Assembly: GCA_044221335.1 (NCBI GenBank)
Contig: JBGAPI010000021.1
Coordinates: 15,372 to 79,371, forward strand
From: JBGAPI01 sp044221335
GTDB taxonomy: Bacteria > Pseudomonadota > Gammaproteobacteria > Xanthomonadales > Ahniellaceae
Length of the DNA: 64,000 nucleotides
Reading direction: 5' to 3'
The notes beneath the pieces are model-generated. The model saw only the letters and a program-made list of their open reading frames with translations, ran no database searches and was not told the DNA's origin. This document shows, in pieces, positions 24,641 through 32,647 of the stretch (positions within the stretch are counted from its first letter, which is position 1; each line of letters opens with the position of its first letter). The translations under genes were made by a program, and so were the position numbers.

Positions 24641-24917
24641 TCGGCTTGAACCAGTACACATCGAGATCGGCAGCCGTCGCGACGACCGTCTCCGCATCGA
24701 CCGACCGCGATGCGATCGCTGCCGCCGCGACGGCCATCTGCGCCGTCCCGACGACATTCTGGCCGCCGTCCTTGCCCCGCATCGTCAGGTTCACCCGCTG
24801 TCCTGGCGCGAAGTCGCCGGCGACTCCGAGCACATCCGACAGCCGCACGTCCGCCCGGGTCTTGCGCAGAGCGCGACCGGCGGTGGCGGTGATGACCAGG
24901 GTTCCGTGGGTGCTCAC
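24636..24917 (-). CDS. Small conserved-looking hypothetical protein
   Basis: A 93-residue protein with a GTG start (STHGTLVITATAGRALRK) that ends DVYWFKPT. The middle part, LGVAGDFAPGQRVNLTMRG, is faintly reminiscent of a PUA-like small beta-barrel, but the similarity is too weak to assign. Reasons to take it as real: it fills a gap with no other gene, its composition is protein-like (few Arg/Pro runs of the sort seen in shadow frames), and its TAG stop sits in a REP palindrome as for four proven genes in this window. It is divergent from the MscS gene 46 bp away. Confidence 0.55.
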   Translation of the reverse strand: MSTHGTLVITATAGRALRKTRADVRLSDVLGVAGDFAPGQRVNLTMRGKDGGQNVVGTAQMAVAAAAIASRSVDAETVVATAADLDVYWFKPT

Positions 24918-24963
24918 GCGGCCATACTAGCCGCAGGGCGCGGCGATGCTGCACCATCGCGGC

Positions 24964-26466
24964 ATGGACATCGCCTCGCTGCATTTCGGGAACCTGGTCG
25001 GCGCCATCGTCGCCTTCGTGCTCGGCCTCGGGCTGCTGGCCCGCAAGCCGCCGGATCGCGCGAGCATCCGCAACGTGCTGGTCCTGCTCGGCCTGTTCGT
25101 GCTGATCGAGCTGGGCGCGCGTCTCGCCGACCGGATGGCGGCGGAGAAGATGGTCGCGTTCGCCACCGGCCTCGCCGCCTTCGGCATCGGCGCGGTGCTG
25201 ATCCGTTTCGTCGTGTCCTTCGGCTTCCGGGTGATCCTGCCGGCGCTGCGCTTCAACCTGGCGCGGATCATCGAGGACCTGACCGTCACCGGCCTGCAGG
25301 TCGCCTGGCTGCTGTACTGGCTGCATCTGGTCGGCCTCGACCCCGCCAGCCTGCTGACCACCTCCGCGGTGATCACGGCGGTGCTCGCCTTCTCGATGCA
25401 GGACACCCTCGGCAACGTGCTGGGCGGCGTGGTGCTGCAGCTCGACGACTCGCTGAAGATCGGCGACTGGGTCAGGATCGACGACATCAGCGGCCAGGTC
25501 GTCGACGTGCGCTGGCGCCACACCGCGATCGAGACCCGCAACCGCGAGACGGTTGTGATCCCGAACGGCTGGCTGGTGAAGAACCGTTTCACCGTGATCG
25601 GCTCGCGCTCCGATGCCAAGACCCGCTGGCGCCGCTGGGTCTGGTTCAACGTCGACGCCGAAGCGCCACCGGCCAAGGTGCTGCAGGCCCTCGAGGATTC
25701 CGTCCAGCTCGCCGAGATCCCCAACGTGCTGACGGACCCGCCGCCGAATGCGGTACTGATGGAAGTCGGCAAGCACATCAACCGCTACGCGCTGCGCTAC
25801 TGGATGGGCAATCCGCGCGCCGACGACCCCACCGATTCCAACGTCCGCACTCACGCGCTCGCCGCGCTGGCGCGAAATCGCATCCGCCTCGCGGTGCCGC
25901 AGGAAGAGCGCATGCACCTGCAGGAAATCGACCAGCGCTCGGCGATGGATGCCGAGGACATTGCCCGCCGGAGGCGCGCGCTGGACGACATCGAGCTGTT
26001 CGCGCCACTCACCGATGCCGAGCGGGCCGCGCTGGCGCCGCGGCTGATTTCAGCGCCCTTCGTCCGGGGCGACACCATCACTCGCCAGGGCGCGGTCGCA
26101 CACTGGCTGTACCTGCTCGCCAGCGGCGAGGCCGACATCTGGGCCGAGGACAACGGCGCGCGCACCCACATCGCGACGCTGCGCTCGGGATCGGTGTTCG
26201 GCGAGATGGGCATGCTCACCGGCGAGCCGCGCCGCGCCACGGTCACCGCGAAGACCGACGTCGAGTGCCTGCGGCTCGACAAGTCCTCGTTCGAGTCGAT
26301 CCTGCGTGCCCGACCCGACATCGCCGAGGGCCTCGCCAACGTGATGGTGGCCCGCCGCACCGAGCTCGAGGCCGCCCGCGAGAACGCCAATGCCAAGACC
26401 AGCGGGGTCCCCCAGCATGCGGCAATGCTGGCGAAGATCCGCGATTTCTTCGGCCTCACGACCTGA
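24964..26466 (+). CDS. MscS-type mechanosensitive channel with C-terminal cyclic-nucleotide-binding domain
   Basis: A 500-residue inner-membrane protein. Four hydrophobic helices (~10-28, 36-52, 65-90, 105-130) lead into the MscS pore/beta domain (~130-200), recognisable by AFSMQDTLGNVLGGVVLQLDD, KIGDWVRIDDISGQVVDVRW and ETVVIPNGWLVKN. An alpha/beta cytoplasmic region (~215-300) follows, then a cNMP-binding domain (~340-460, IELFAPLTDAERAALAPRL, then GSVFGEMGMLTGEPRRATVTA). The phosphate-binding cassette FGEMGMLTGEPRRATV keeps the Glu and Arg that hold the nucleotide. Such fusions suggest a channel gated or tuned by cAMP or cGMP. The start before DIASLHFGN was chosen over one six codons upstream. 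It is convergent with folK. Confidence 0.93.
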   Translation: MDIASLHFGNLVGAIVAFVLGLGLLARKPPDRASIRNVLVLLGLFVLIELGARLADRMAAEKMVAFATGLAAFGIGAVLIRFVVSFGFRVILPALRFNLARIIEDLTVTGLQVAWLLYWLHLVGLDPASLLTTSAVITAVLAFSMQDTLGNVLGGVVLQLDDSLKIGDWVRIDDISGQVVDVRWRHTAIETRNRETVVIPNGWLVKNRFTVIGSRSDAKTRWRRWVWFNVDAEAPPAKVLQALEDSVQLAEIPNVLTDPPPNAVLMEVGKHINRYALRYWMGNPRADDPTDSNVRTHALAALARNRIRLAVPQEERMHLQEIDQRSAMDAEDIARRRRALDDIELFAPLTDAERAALAPRLISAPFVRGDTITRQGAVAHWLYLLASGEADIWAEDNGARTHIATLRSGSVFGEMGMLTGEPRRATVTAKTDVECLRLDKSSFESILRARPDIAEGLANVMVARRTELEAARENANAKTSGVPQHAAMLAKIRDFFGLTT

Positions 26467-26560
26467 CGACCGTCGGTACGGCCTGCAACCGACGCTTTCG
26501 AGCCGCCTCGCCAGAGCGGCCGAAGCCAAGCCTGCAAGAGAAACCGGGCTTTTGCCGCAC

Positions 26561-27046
26561 CTAGAGATCGATTCGAACCATTCCGGCCGAAGCGACTCCG
26601 AAGTCAGCCCAGAGCGCAGCCATCGTCTTCCCCAGCGTCGGATGCACCAGTCCCGGCGCCAGATCCGCCATGGGCCGCAGCACGAACGCCTGCTCCACCA
26701 GCTCCTTCCGCGGCAGTTCGAAGTTGCCGGCGCCGCGCAGCACGAGGTCGTCGTACAGCAGCACGTCGATGTCGAGCGGCCGCGAGGAGAAGCGTGGTAC
26801 GTCGCGGCGACGGCCGTGTGCGTCTTCCAGCGCGTGCAACCAGGCGTCGAGCGCGTGTGGGTCGAGGTCGCAGTCGATCGCCGCAGCACAGTTGAGGAAG
26901 TCGGGGCCGTCGAAGCCGACCGCGGGCGTGCGATATGCCGGCGACACCTCGACCGCACCGAAGCGCTCGCGCAGCTCGGCGAGCGCACGCGACAGGTGCA
27001 GCTCCGGCTCCTGGTTGCTGCCGAGCGACAAGTAGGCGCGTCCCAT
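26561..27046 (-). CDS. folK: 2-amino-4-hydroxy-6-hydroxymethyldihydropteridine pyrophosphokinase
   Basis: A 161-residue cytoplasmic enzyme that transfers pyrophosphate from ATP to hydroxymethyldihydropterin, the second of two consecutive folate steps encoded here. Seen: the N-terminal AYLSLGSNQEPE, the pterin-contacting stretch ending in DFLNCAAAI, and the signature SSRPLDIDVLLYDD followed by ELPRKELVEQAFVLRPMADLAP. Length matches the family (about 160). Its ATG overlaps the stop of folB (TGATG), so the two are translationally coupled. Confidence 0.96.
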   Translation of the reverse strand: MGRAYLSLGSNQEPELHLSRALAELRERFGAVEVSPAYRTPAVGFDGPDFLNCAAAIDCDLDPHALDAWLHALEDAHGRRRDVPRFSSRPLDIDVLLYDDLVLRGAGNFELPRKELVEQAFVLRPMADLAPGLVHPTLGKTMAALWADFGVASAGMVRIDL

Positions 27047-27405
27047 CAGACCGGCCGCGTGCCGCGCTCGATCCTGACGCCGACCGCCTTCGAGCCGGTG
27101 ACGGCGCCGGGCTTGGACAGCTTGAGCGACAGCCAGGCGACGCCGAATTCGCCCATCACGATCTCGGCACAGCGCTCCGCGAGGGTCTCGACCAGCTCGA
27201 AGTGACTCTCGCCGACGAAGGCGATCAGGCGCTTCGAGACGCGCTTGTAGTCGAGGGTGTCCTCGATCCGGTCGCTGGCCGCGGGGATGCGGTTGTCGAA
27301 GGCCATCTCGAGGTCGAGCGCGACGGTCTGGCGGATCTGCCGCTCCCAGTCGTAGATGCCAATCACCGTCTCGATGCGCAGGTCTTCGATGAAGACGACG
27401 TCCAT
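27046..27405 (-). CDS. folB: Dihydroneopterin aldolase
   Basis: A 119-residue protein that cleaves 7,8-dihydroneopterin to 6-hydroxymethyl-7,8-dihydropterin and glycolaldehyde. Seen: VFIEDLRIETVIGIYDWERQ at the start (the family's GIYDWER motif), DTLDYKRVSKRLIAFV in the middle, FELVETLAERCAEI with the catalytic-region Glu, and a final LSLKLSKPGAVTGSKAVGV. Length is normal. It precedes folK with overlapping codons and follows tsaD by 18 bp, the common gammaproteobacterial order. Confidence 0.96.
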   Translation of the reverse strand: MDVVFIEDLRIETVIGIYDWERQIRQTVALDLEMAFDNRIPAASDRIEDTLDYKRVSKRLIAFVGESHFELVETLAERCAEIVMGEFGVAWLSLKLSKPGAVTGSKAVGVRIERGTRPV

Positions 27406-27423
27406 GGGCTTCCTCGTCGTGAA

Positions 27424-28440
27424 CTAGGCGACCGCGGGGAGCGACGCAAGATCCCAGCGCGGCCGCGCCTCGATCGCGCTGCCCTGCTGCTGGCCGGCGG
27501 CCAGTCGCAGCGCTCCGGCGAAGGCGATCATCGCGCCATTGTCGGTGCAGAAGGCCGGGGCCGGGAAGGCGACGCGGAAGCCGTCGCGACGCGCCGCATC
27601 GGCGAGCAGCGCACGCAGGCGGCGATTGGCGCCGACACCGCCGGCGACGACCAGCGTGCGTGCGCCGGTCTGGGCGAGCGCGCGGCGGCACTTGATGGCC
27701 AGCGTCTCGGTGATCGCCTGCTCGAAACCGAGGGCGATGTCCGCCCGGGCGTTGTCGGCATCGCGATGCTTGTTGTAGGCCAGCAGCACCTGGGTCTTCA
27801 GGCCGGAGAAGCTGAAGTCGAGCCCGGGACGATCGGTCATCGGTCGCGAGAACCGGAAGGCGCCGTCCCGGCCGGACTCCGCCTGCGCCGCCACCGACGG
27901 TCCTCCGGGATACGGCAGCCCCAGCAGCTTCGCGGTCTTGTCGAAGGCCTCGCCCGCGGCGTCGTCGAGGGTATCGCCGAGCAGCCGGTAGGAGCCGATC
28001 GCGTCGACCGCGAGCAGCATCGTGTGGCCGCCGGACACCAGCAGAGCGACGAAGGGCGGTGCCGGCGGATCGGGTTCCAGCAGCGGCGCCAGCAGGTGGC
28101 CTTCCATGTGATGCACGCCGACCGCCGGCACGCCGAGCGCCCACGCGATCGCGCGCCCGGTCGCCGCGCCGACCAGCAGCGCGCCGATCAGCCCGGGACC
28201 GGCGGTGTAGGCGACGCCGTCGATGTCGGCCAGCGTCATCCCGGCCTCGGCCAGGGTCGTTCCGATCAGCGGCAGCACGCGACGGACGTGGTCGCGCGAT
28301 GCGAGCTCCGGCACCACGCCACCGTAGGCCTCGTGCAGGTCCGCCTGGGTGTACAGGGCATGCGCGCGCAGGCCGCCGGGGTGGCTGTACACGGCCACGC
28401 CGGTTTCGTCGCAGGACGTCTCGATACCCAATACGTTCAT
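27424..28440 (-). CDS. tsaD: tRNA N6-adenosine threonylcarbamoyltransferase
   Basis: A 338-residue enzyme of the TsaBDE complex that transfers the threonylcarbamoyl group to A37 of ANN-decoding tRNAs. Motifs seen: LGIETSCDETGVAV at the N-terminus, the iron-binding HHMEGHLLAPL (~109-113), ALLVSGGHTMLL, the TLDDAAGEAFDKTAKLLGL block, FSFSGLKTQ, VVAGGVGANRRLR and FCTDNGAMIA. Length is as expected. The gene is the first of a probable tsaD-folB-folK run, with a REP-like palindrome between it and glyS. Confidence 0.97.
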   Translation of the reverse strand: MNVLGIETSCDETGVAVYSHPGGLRAHALYTQADLHEAYGGVVPELASRDHVRRVLPLIGTTLAEAGMTLADIDGVAYTAGPGLIGALLVGAATGRAIAWALGVPAVGVHHMEGHLLAPLLEPDPPAPPFVALLVSGGHTMLLAVDAIGSYRLLGDTLDDAAGEAFDKTAKLLGLPYPGGPSVAAQAESGRDGAFRFSRPMTDRPGLDFSFSGLKTQVLLAYNKHRDADNARADIALGFEQAITETLAIKCRRALAQTGARTLVVAGGVGANRRLRALLADAARRDGFRVAFPAPAFCTDNGAMIAFAGALRLAAGQQQGSAIEARPRWDLASLPAVA

Positions 28441-28449
28441 CGAAGGATT

Positions 28450-28470
28450 GTAGGGCGGGCATTGCCCGCC
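28450..28470. repeat. REP-like palindrome between glyS and tsaD
   Basis: GTAGGGCGGGC-ATTGCCCGCC, one of the TAGGGCGG palindrome family in this window. Unlike five other copies it does not provide a stop codon; it lies between the stop of glyS and the start of tsaD on the minus strand. Confidence 0.7.
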
Positions 28471-28502
28471 ATCGCGGAAGCGGTTCGCTCGAAGCGGCGG
28501 GG

Positions 28503-30602
28503 TCAGGACGACAACAAGCCCACATCGGCGATCGCCAGGAACTGCGCCCGCAACCGCGCCAGCAGCGCCAGCCGGTTCGCGCGCACGCCCGCATCGTCGA
28601 CCATCACCATCACCCCGTCGAAGAACGCATCGACAGCCGCTTGCAGCGCGGCGAGACGACGCAGCGCATCGACGTAGCGACGCGAAGCCAGCAGCGGCGC
28701 GACTTCCGTGACCGCGGCATCGACCGCCGCGCCGAGCGCGGCTTCCGCGCCGGCCTCGAGGCGCGACGCATCGACCGATGGCGCGATCGCGATCGCCTTC
28801 TCGCCGGCCTGGCGCAGGATGTTGCCGATGCGCTTGTTCGCCGCGGCGAGCTTCTCCGCCTCCGGGAGCTTGCCGAACTCGACGACCGCGGTGAGGCGCT
28901 GGTCGAAGTCGGAGAGACTGGTCGGACGCAACGCCAGCACCGCCTCGAAGGCGCCCGGGCGGACGCCGCGATCGGCGGCGTAGCCGCGCAGGCGCTCGAC
29001 GACGAAGTCGTAGAGTTCGGTCGCGACGGCATCCGTCCGGCTCGCGTCGACCACGGCGACGGCCTCACGGAACAGCGCATCGAGGTCGAGATCGAGCCTG
29101 CCCTCGATCAGCGTGCGGGCCAGACCGAGCGCATTGCGCCGCAGCGAGAACGGATCCTTGTTGCCGGTCGGCTTCTGCCCGATCGCGAACAGGCCGGCCA
29201 GCGTGTCGAGCTTCTCGGCGATCGCCAACACGCGACCCAGAGCCGACGGAGCGATCGCGTCGCCGGCGAAGCGCGGCTGGTAGAACTCGTCGAGCGCGGC
29301 CGCGATGATCGCCGGTTCGCCCTGCGCCAGCGCGTAAGTGCGGCCCATGATGCCCTGCAGCTCCGGGAACTCGCCGACCATCCGGCTCAGCAGGTCGCAC
29401 TTCGACAGCATCGCCGCACGCGTCGCGCCGGCGGCATCGAGGCCCAGCCGATTCGCGATCGTCCGCGCCAATTCGGCGACCCGGCAACTCTTGTCCCAGA
29501 TGCTCCCCAGTTTCGCCTGGTAGGTGACCTTCTTCAGCCCGTCGAAATGGACCTCGAGCGGCAGCTTGAGGTCCTCGTCGAAAAAGAACTTGGCGTCGGC
29601 GAAGCGCGGCCGGATCACCCGCTCGTAGCCCTTGCGGATCTCGGTCGGGTCCTTGGAATCGATGTTGGCGATGCCGACGAAGTGCGCGGTCAGCGCGCCG
29701 GCGGCGTCGAGCACCGGGAAGAAGCGCTGGTTCTTCTGCATGGTCTCGATCAGCGCTTCCTTCGGCACTGCGAGGAACTCGCGGTCGAAGGCGCAGGCGA
29801 TCGCGCGCGGCCACTCGTTGAGGCAGGTGACCTCGTCGACCAGCTCCGCGTCCATCCGCGCGACGAGGCCGCCGCCGATCTTCGCGACCGCAATCTCGAC
29901 CTCGGCCCGCACCCGCGCCCCGCGCTCGACCGGATCGACCAGGACGTTCGCGCCGCGCAGGGCGGCGACGTAGGTCGCAGCGCGCGCGTCGGCGATCGTC
30001 ACGGCCGACGGATGGTGGAAACGATGGCCACGGCTGTCTCGGCCGGCGACCAGACCCAGCACCGTCGCCGGCACGATCGCGTCGCCGAACAGCAGCACCA
30101 GCCAGTGCGCCGGGCGCACGAACTGCACGTCGCGATCCCCCCAGCGCATCGGCTTCGGGATCGGCAGGCCCTTCAGCGCCTCGACGACGATCTCCGGCAG
30201 CAGGCTCGCGGTCGCGGCGCCCGGCTTCTCGCTGCGCGCGACGAAGCGCTCGCCCTTGGCATCGGTCGTGCGGCCGAGCGCGTCGACGGCGACGCCGTTC
30301 TTCGCGGCGAAACCGGTCAGCGCCGGCGTCGGCTGGCCGTCCTTCAGGCCGATGTTGAGGTAGGGCCCGAGCACTTCGGACTTCTGCGTCGGCTGCTCGA
30401 CGGCGACCGCCGGAAGCGCGACGGCAAGGCGACGCGGCGAATACAGCGGCGCGGCGCCGGCGCTGTCGTGCGCGATGCCGCGCTTCGCGAGGCCCGCGAC
30501 GACGCCGTCGAAGAAGGCCTGCGCCAGTTCCGGCAGGGCCTTCGGCGGTAGTTCCTCGGTGCCGAGTTCGATCAGGAGCGGGAGTTGTTGCGTCATGGTC
30601 AT
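28503..30602 (-). CDS. glyS: Glycine-tRNA ligase beta subunit
   Basis: A 699-residue subunit of the tetrameric bacterial glycyl-tRNA synthetase, contributing tRNA recognition and the anticodon-binding region. Seen: LLIELGTEELPPKALPELAQAF at the start (family hallmark), QKSEVLGPYLNIGLKDGQPT, MRWGDRDVQFVRPAHWLVLLFG, EWPRAIACAFDREFL, NQRFFPVLDAAGALTAHFV and DPFSLRRNALGL. The ATG at 30602 overlaps the cupin stop (ATGA); a second ATG two codons later is possible. It is unusual that two other genes separate it from glyQ. Confidence 0.97.
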   Translation of the reverse strand: MTMTQQLPLLIELGTEELPPKALPELAQAFFDGVVAGLAKRGIAHDSAGAAPLYSPRRLAVALPAVAVEQPTQKSEVLGPYLNIGLKDGQPTPALTGFAAKNGVAVDALGRTTDAKGERFVARSEKPGAATASLLPEIVVEALKGLPIPKPMRWGDRDVQFVRPAHWLVLLFGDAIVPATVLGLVAGRDSRGHRFHHPSAVTIADARAATYVAALRGANVLVDPVERGARVRAEVEIAVAKIGGGLVARMDAELVDEVTCLNEWPRAIACAFDREFLAVPKEALIETMQKNQRFFPVLDAAGALTAHFVGIANIDSKDPTEIRKGYERVIRPRFADAKFFFDEDLKLPLEVHFDGLKKVTYQAKLGSIWDKSCRVAELARTIANRLGLDAAGATRAAMLSKCDLLSRMVGEFPELQGIMGRTYALAQGEPAIIAAALDEFYQPRFAGDAIAPSALGRVLAIAEKLDTLAGLFAIGQKPTGNKDPFSLRRNALGLARTLIEGRLDLDLDALFREAVAVVDASRTDAVATELYDFVVERLRGYAADRGVRPGAFEAVLALRPTSLSDFDQRLTAVVEFGKLPEAEKLAAANKRIGNILRQAGEKAIAIAPSVDASRLEAGAEAALGAAVDAAVTEVAPLLASRRYVDALRRLAALQAAVDAFFDGVMVMVDDAGVRANRLALLARLRAQFLAIADVGLLSS

Positions 30603-30940
30603 TCCTTGCGGCCGGCCTCGCCGCCCTCGGGACCGTAGAAGATCACCCAGGTGGCGAAGTCGGCAGTGAAGTGTTCGAAACGGTGTTCGACGCCGGCCGG
30701 CACGAACAGGAGCTCGCCGGGCGCGAACGGGCGGCACTCGCCGCCCACGGAAAATTCGCCGTGGCCCGACAGCACGACGTAGACCTCGTCTCGCGTGTGC
30801 GGCTGCTGGCGGTCGACACCGACCGGGCGGTAGATCTCGATCGCTAGGCTGCCATGGCGGAACAGCTCGGCGAAGGTCCTCGTCTCGGTGAGCTGCGCCA
30901 GCGCCTCTGGCGTCAGCCGCATCGGCAACGGGCTGGTCAC
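30599..30940 (-). CDS. Small single-domain cupin protein
   Basis: A 113-residue cupin. The metal-site motifs are visible: QPHTRDEVYVVLSGHGEFSVGG (cupin motif 1, with His and Glu) and GELLFVPAGVEHRFEHF (motif 2, with His). The ligand set is largely intact (H, E, H), so a bound divalent metal is likely; its reaction cannot be deduced. The GTG at 30940 overlaps the stop of the GST gene (GTGA), which is why I prefer it to the internal ATG at 30922. Its ATGA overlap with glyS makes it part of the glyQ-glyS operon, perhaps only for coexpression. Confidence 0.88.
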   Translation of the reverse strand: MTSPLPMRLTPEALAQLTETRTFAELFRHGSLAIEIYRPVGVDRQQPHTRDEVYVVLSGHGEFSVGGECRPFAPGELLFVPAGVEHRFEHFTADFATWVIFYGPEGGEAGRKE

Positions 30941-31590
30941 GATGTTGCTCCGGCGGTCGTCGGCACCGGCGCCGTGAAGGCCACGTGGTACTTCTCGAAC
31001 ACCGGCAGCGCCTCGGTCGCGGCGATCCGCGCCGCCAGCATCGGCCAGCGCGCGAAGTCGTAGCCGGCCGCCTCGCGCAGGTAGGTGCCGAAGCACGACA
31101 GCGTGATGTCCATCTGGCTCGGCCATTCGCCGCCGAGCCATTCCCGCTCGCGCCAGGACGCGGTGAGCGCCTCCAGCGCATCGAGCGCCGCCTCGGACTG
31201 CAGCAGGCAGCGGTCCACCCAGGGCGGGTGGCGCTTTTCCGCCGGCCGGAAGATCCGCTCCATCATCACCTGGATGCCCTTGTCGATCGCGCCGGTGGCG
31301 AGCGCCAGGAAGTGCTGCGCTTCGCGGCGCGGCACGCCGTGCGCCGGCAGCAGCGCGCGCTCGGGGCCGACGCTGTCGTCGAGCCAGTCGAGGATCATCG
31401 CCGACTCGATCAGCGCCGCGCCGTCGTCCAGCACCAGGGTCGGCACCCTGCCGAGCGGGTTGTGCTCGCGGATGCGGTCGAAATCGCGCCCGACCGACCA
31501 GTCGCGATGCTCGAAGTCCATGCCGAGCAGGTCGAGCGAGATGGCGACTCTCCGGACATAGGGCGAGTCGAACATGCCGATCAGGATCAT
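30937..31590 (-). CDS. Glutathione S-transferase family protein
   Basis: A 217-residue cytoplasmic protein. The N-terminal thioredoxin-like domain (1-80) shows LIGMFDSPYVRRVAISLDLLG and the glutathione-binding NPLGRVPTLVLDDGAALIESAMILDWLDD, with the cis-Pro VPT and the ES pair. A helical C-terminal domain contains SQMDITLSCFGTYL. Ser or Tyr near SPYVRR would be the catalytic residue; there is no Cys there. The substrate is unknown. It overlaps glyQ upstream and the cupin gene downstream by ATGA/GTGA. Confidence 0.92.
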   Translation of the reverse strand: MILIGMFDSPYVRRVAISLDLLGMDFEHRDWSVGRDFDRIREHNPLGRVPTLVLDDGAALIESAMILDWLDDSVGPERALLPAHGVPRREAQHFLALATGAIDKGIQVMMERIFRPAEKRHPPWVDRCLLQSEAALDALEALTASWREREWLGGEWPSQMDITLSCFGTYLREAAGYDFARWPMLAARIAATEALPVFEKYHVAFTAPVPTTAGATS

Positions 31591-32492
31591 GCCGCCGCCC
31601 TGGCCGCCGCCTTGAGCCCCGGGAAGCCCAGCGCCTCGCGCTTGGCGAAGTAGGCCTGCGCCACCGCCTTGGCGATGGTGCGGACCCGCAGGATGTAGCG
31701 CTGCCGCTCGGTCACCGAGATCGCGCGACGGGCGTCGAGCAGGTTGAACGCGTGCGAGGCCTTGCAGACCTGGTCGTAGGCCGGCAGCGGCAGTCCCGCC
31801 TCGACGAGCTTGGTCGCCTCGCCCTCGCAGACGTCGAACCAGTGCAGCAGTTCGGCGACATTGGCGTGCTCGAAGTTGTAGGCGCTCTGCTCGATCTCGT
31901 TCTGCAGGTAGACGTCGCCGTAGGTGACCACGCCCTGCGGGCCTTCGGTCCACACGAGGTCATAGACCCGGTCGACGTTCTGCAGGTACATCGCGAGCCG
32001 CTCGAGGCCGTAGGTGATCTCGCCGGTCACCGGCTTGCAGTCGAGGCCGCCAGCCTGCTGGAAGTAGGTGAACTGGGTCACCTCCATGCCGTTCAGCCAC
32101 ACCTCCCAGCCGAGGCCCCAGGCGCCGAGCGTCGGCGATTCCCAGTTGTCCTCGACGAAGCGCAGGTCGTGTACCAGCGGGTCGATGCCGAGCTCGCGCA
32201 GCGAGCCGACGTAGAGCTCGAGGATGTCGTCGGGATTGGGCTTCAGCACGACCTGGTACTGGTAGTAGTGCTGCAGCCGGTTCGGGTTCTCGCCGTAGCG
32301 GCCGTCGGTCGGGCGGCGCGAGGGCTGCACGTAGGCCGCGTTCCACGGCTCGGGACCGAGCGCCCGCAGGAAGGTCGCCGGATGGAAGGTGCCGGCGCCG
32401 ACTTCGGTGTCGAAGGGCTGGATCAGCACGCAGCCCTGGCGGGCCCAGTACGCATTGAGGGTCTGGATGATCTGCTGGAAAGTCGGGCGCAT
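31587..32492 (-). CDS. glyQ: Glycine-tRNA ligase alpha subunit
   Basis: A 301-residue catalytic subunit that forms glycyl-adenylate and charges tRNA-Gly. Seen: TFQQIIQTLNAYWARQGCVLIQPFDTEVGAGTFHPATFLRALGPEPW and YVQPSRRPTDGRYGENPNRLQHYYQYQVVLKP, both hallmarks of the family, plus GWEVWLNGMEVTQFTYFQQ. The start before RPTFQQ was chosen because the family begins there; the frame runs 18 codons further up. A TATACT box on the minus strand at 32555-32560 could be the -10 of the operon promoter, without a clear -35. Confidence 0.97.
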   Translation of the reverse strand: MRPTFQQIIQTLNAYWARQGCVLIQPFDTEVGAGTFHPATFLRALGPEPWNAAYVQPSRRPTDGRYGENPNRLQHYYQYQVVLKPNPDDILELYVGSLRELGIDPLVHDLRFVEDNWESPTLGAWGLGWEVWLNGMEVTQFTYFQQAGGLDCKPVTGEITYGLERLAMYLQNVDRVYDLVWTEGPQGVVTYGDVYLQNEIEQSAYNFEHANVAELLHWFDVCEGEATKLVEAGLPLPAYDQVCKASHAFNLLDARRAISVTERQRYILRVRTIAKAVAQAYFAKREALGFPGLKAAARAAA

Positions 32493-32647
32493 GACGGGGA
32501 ATTCCTGGACGTATTCGAGTCCGCCGTCGCGAAGCCGGCCGGACAAAGCGGGTTAGTATATCGCTCGTCCCAGGGTGGAGGCCGCCAGGCCGCCGTCCCG
32601 CAAGCGCAATTCCGCAGCACGCCGGCCGCGCCGGCCCAGCCGAGCAC

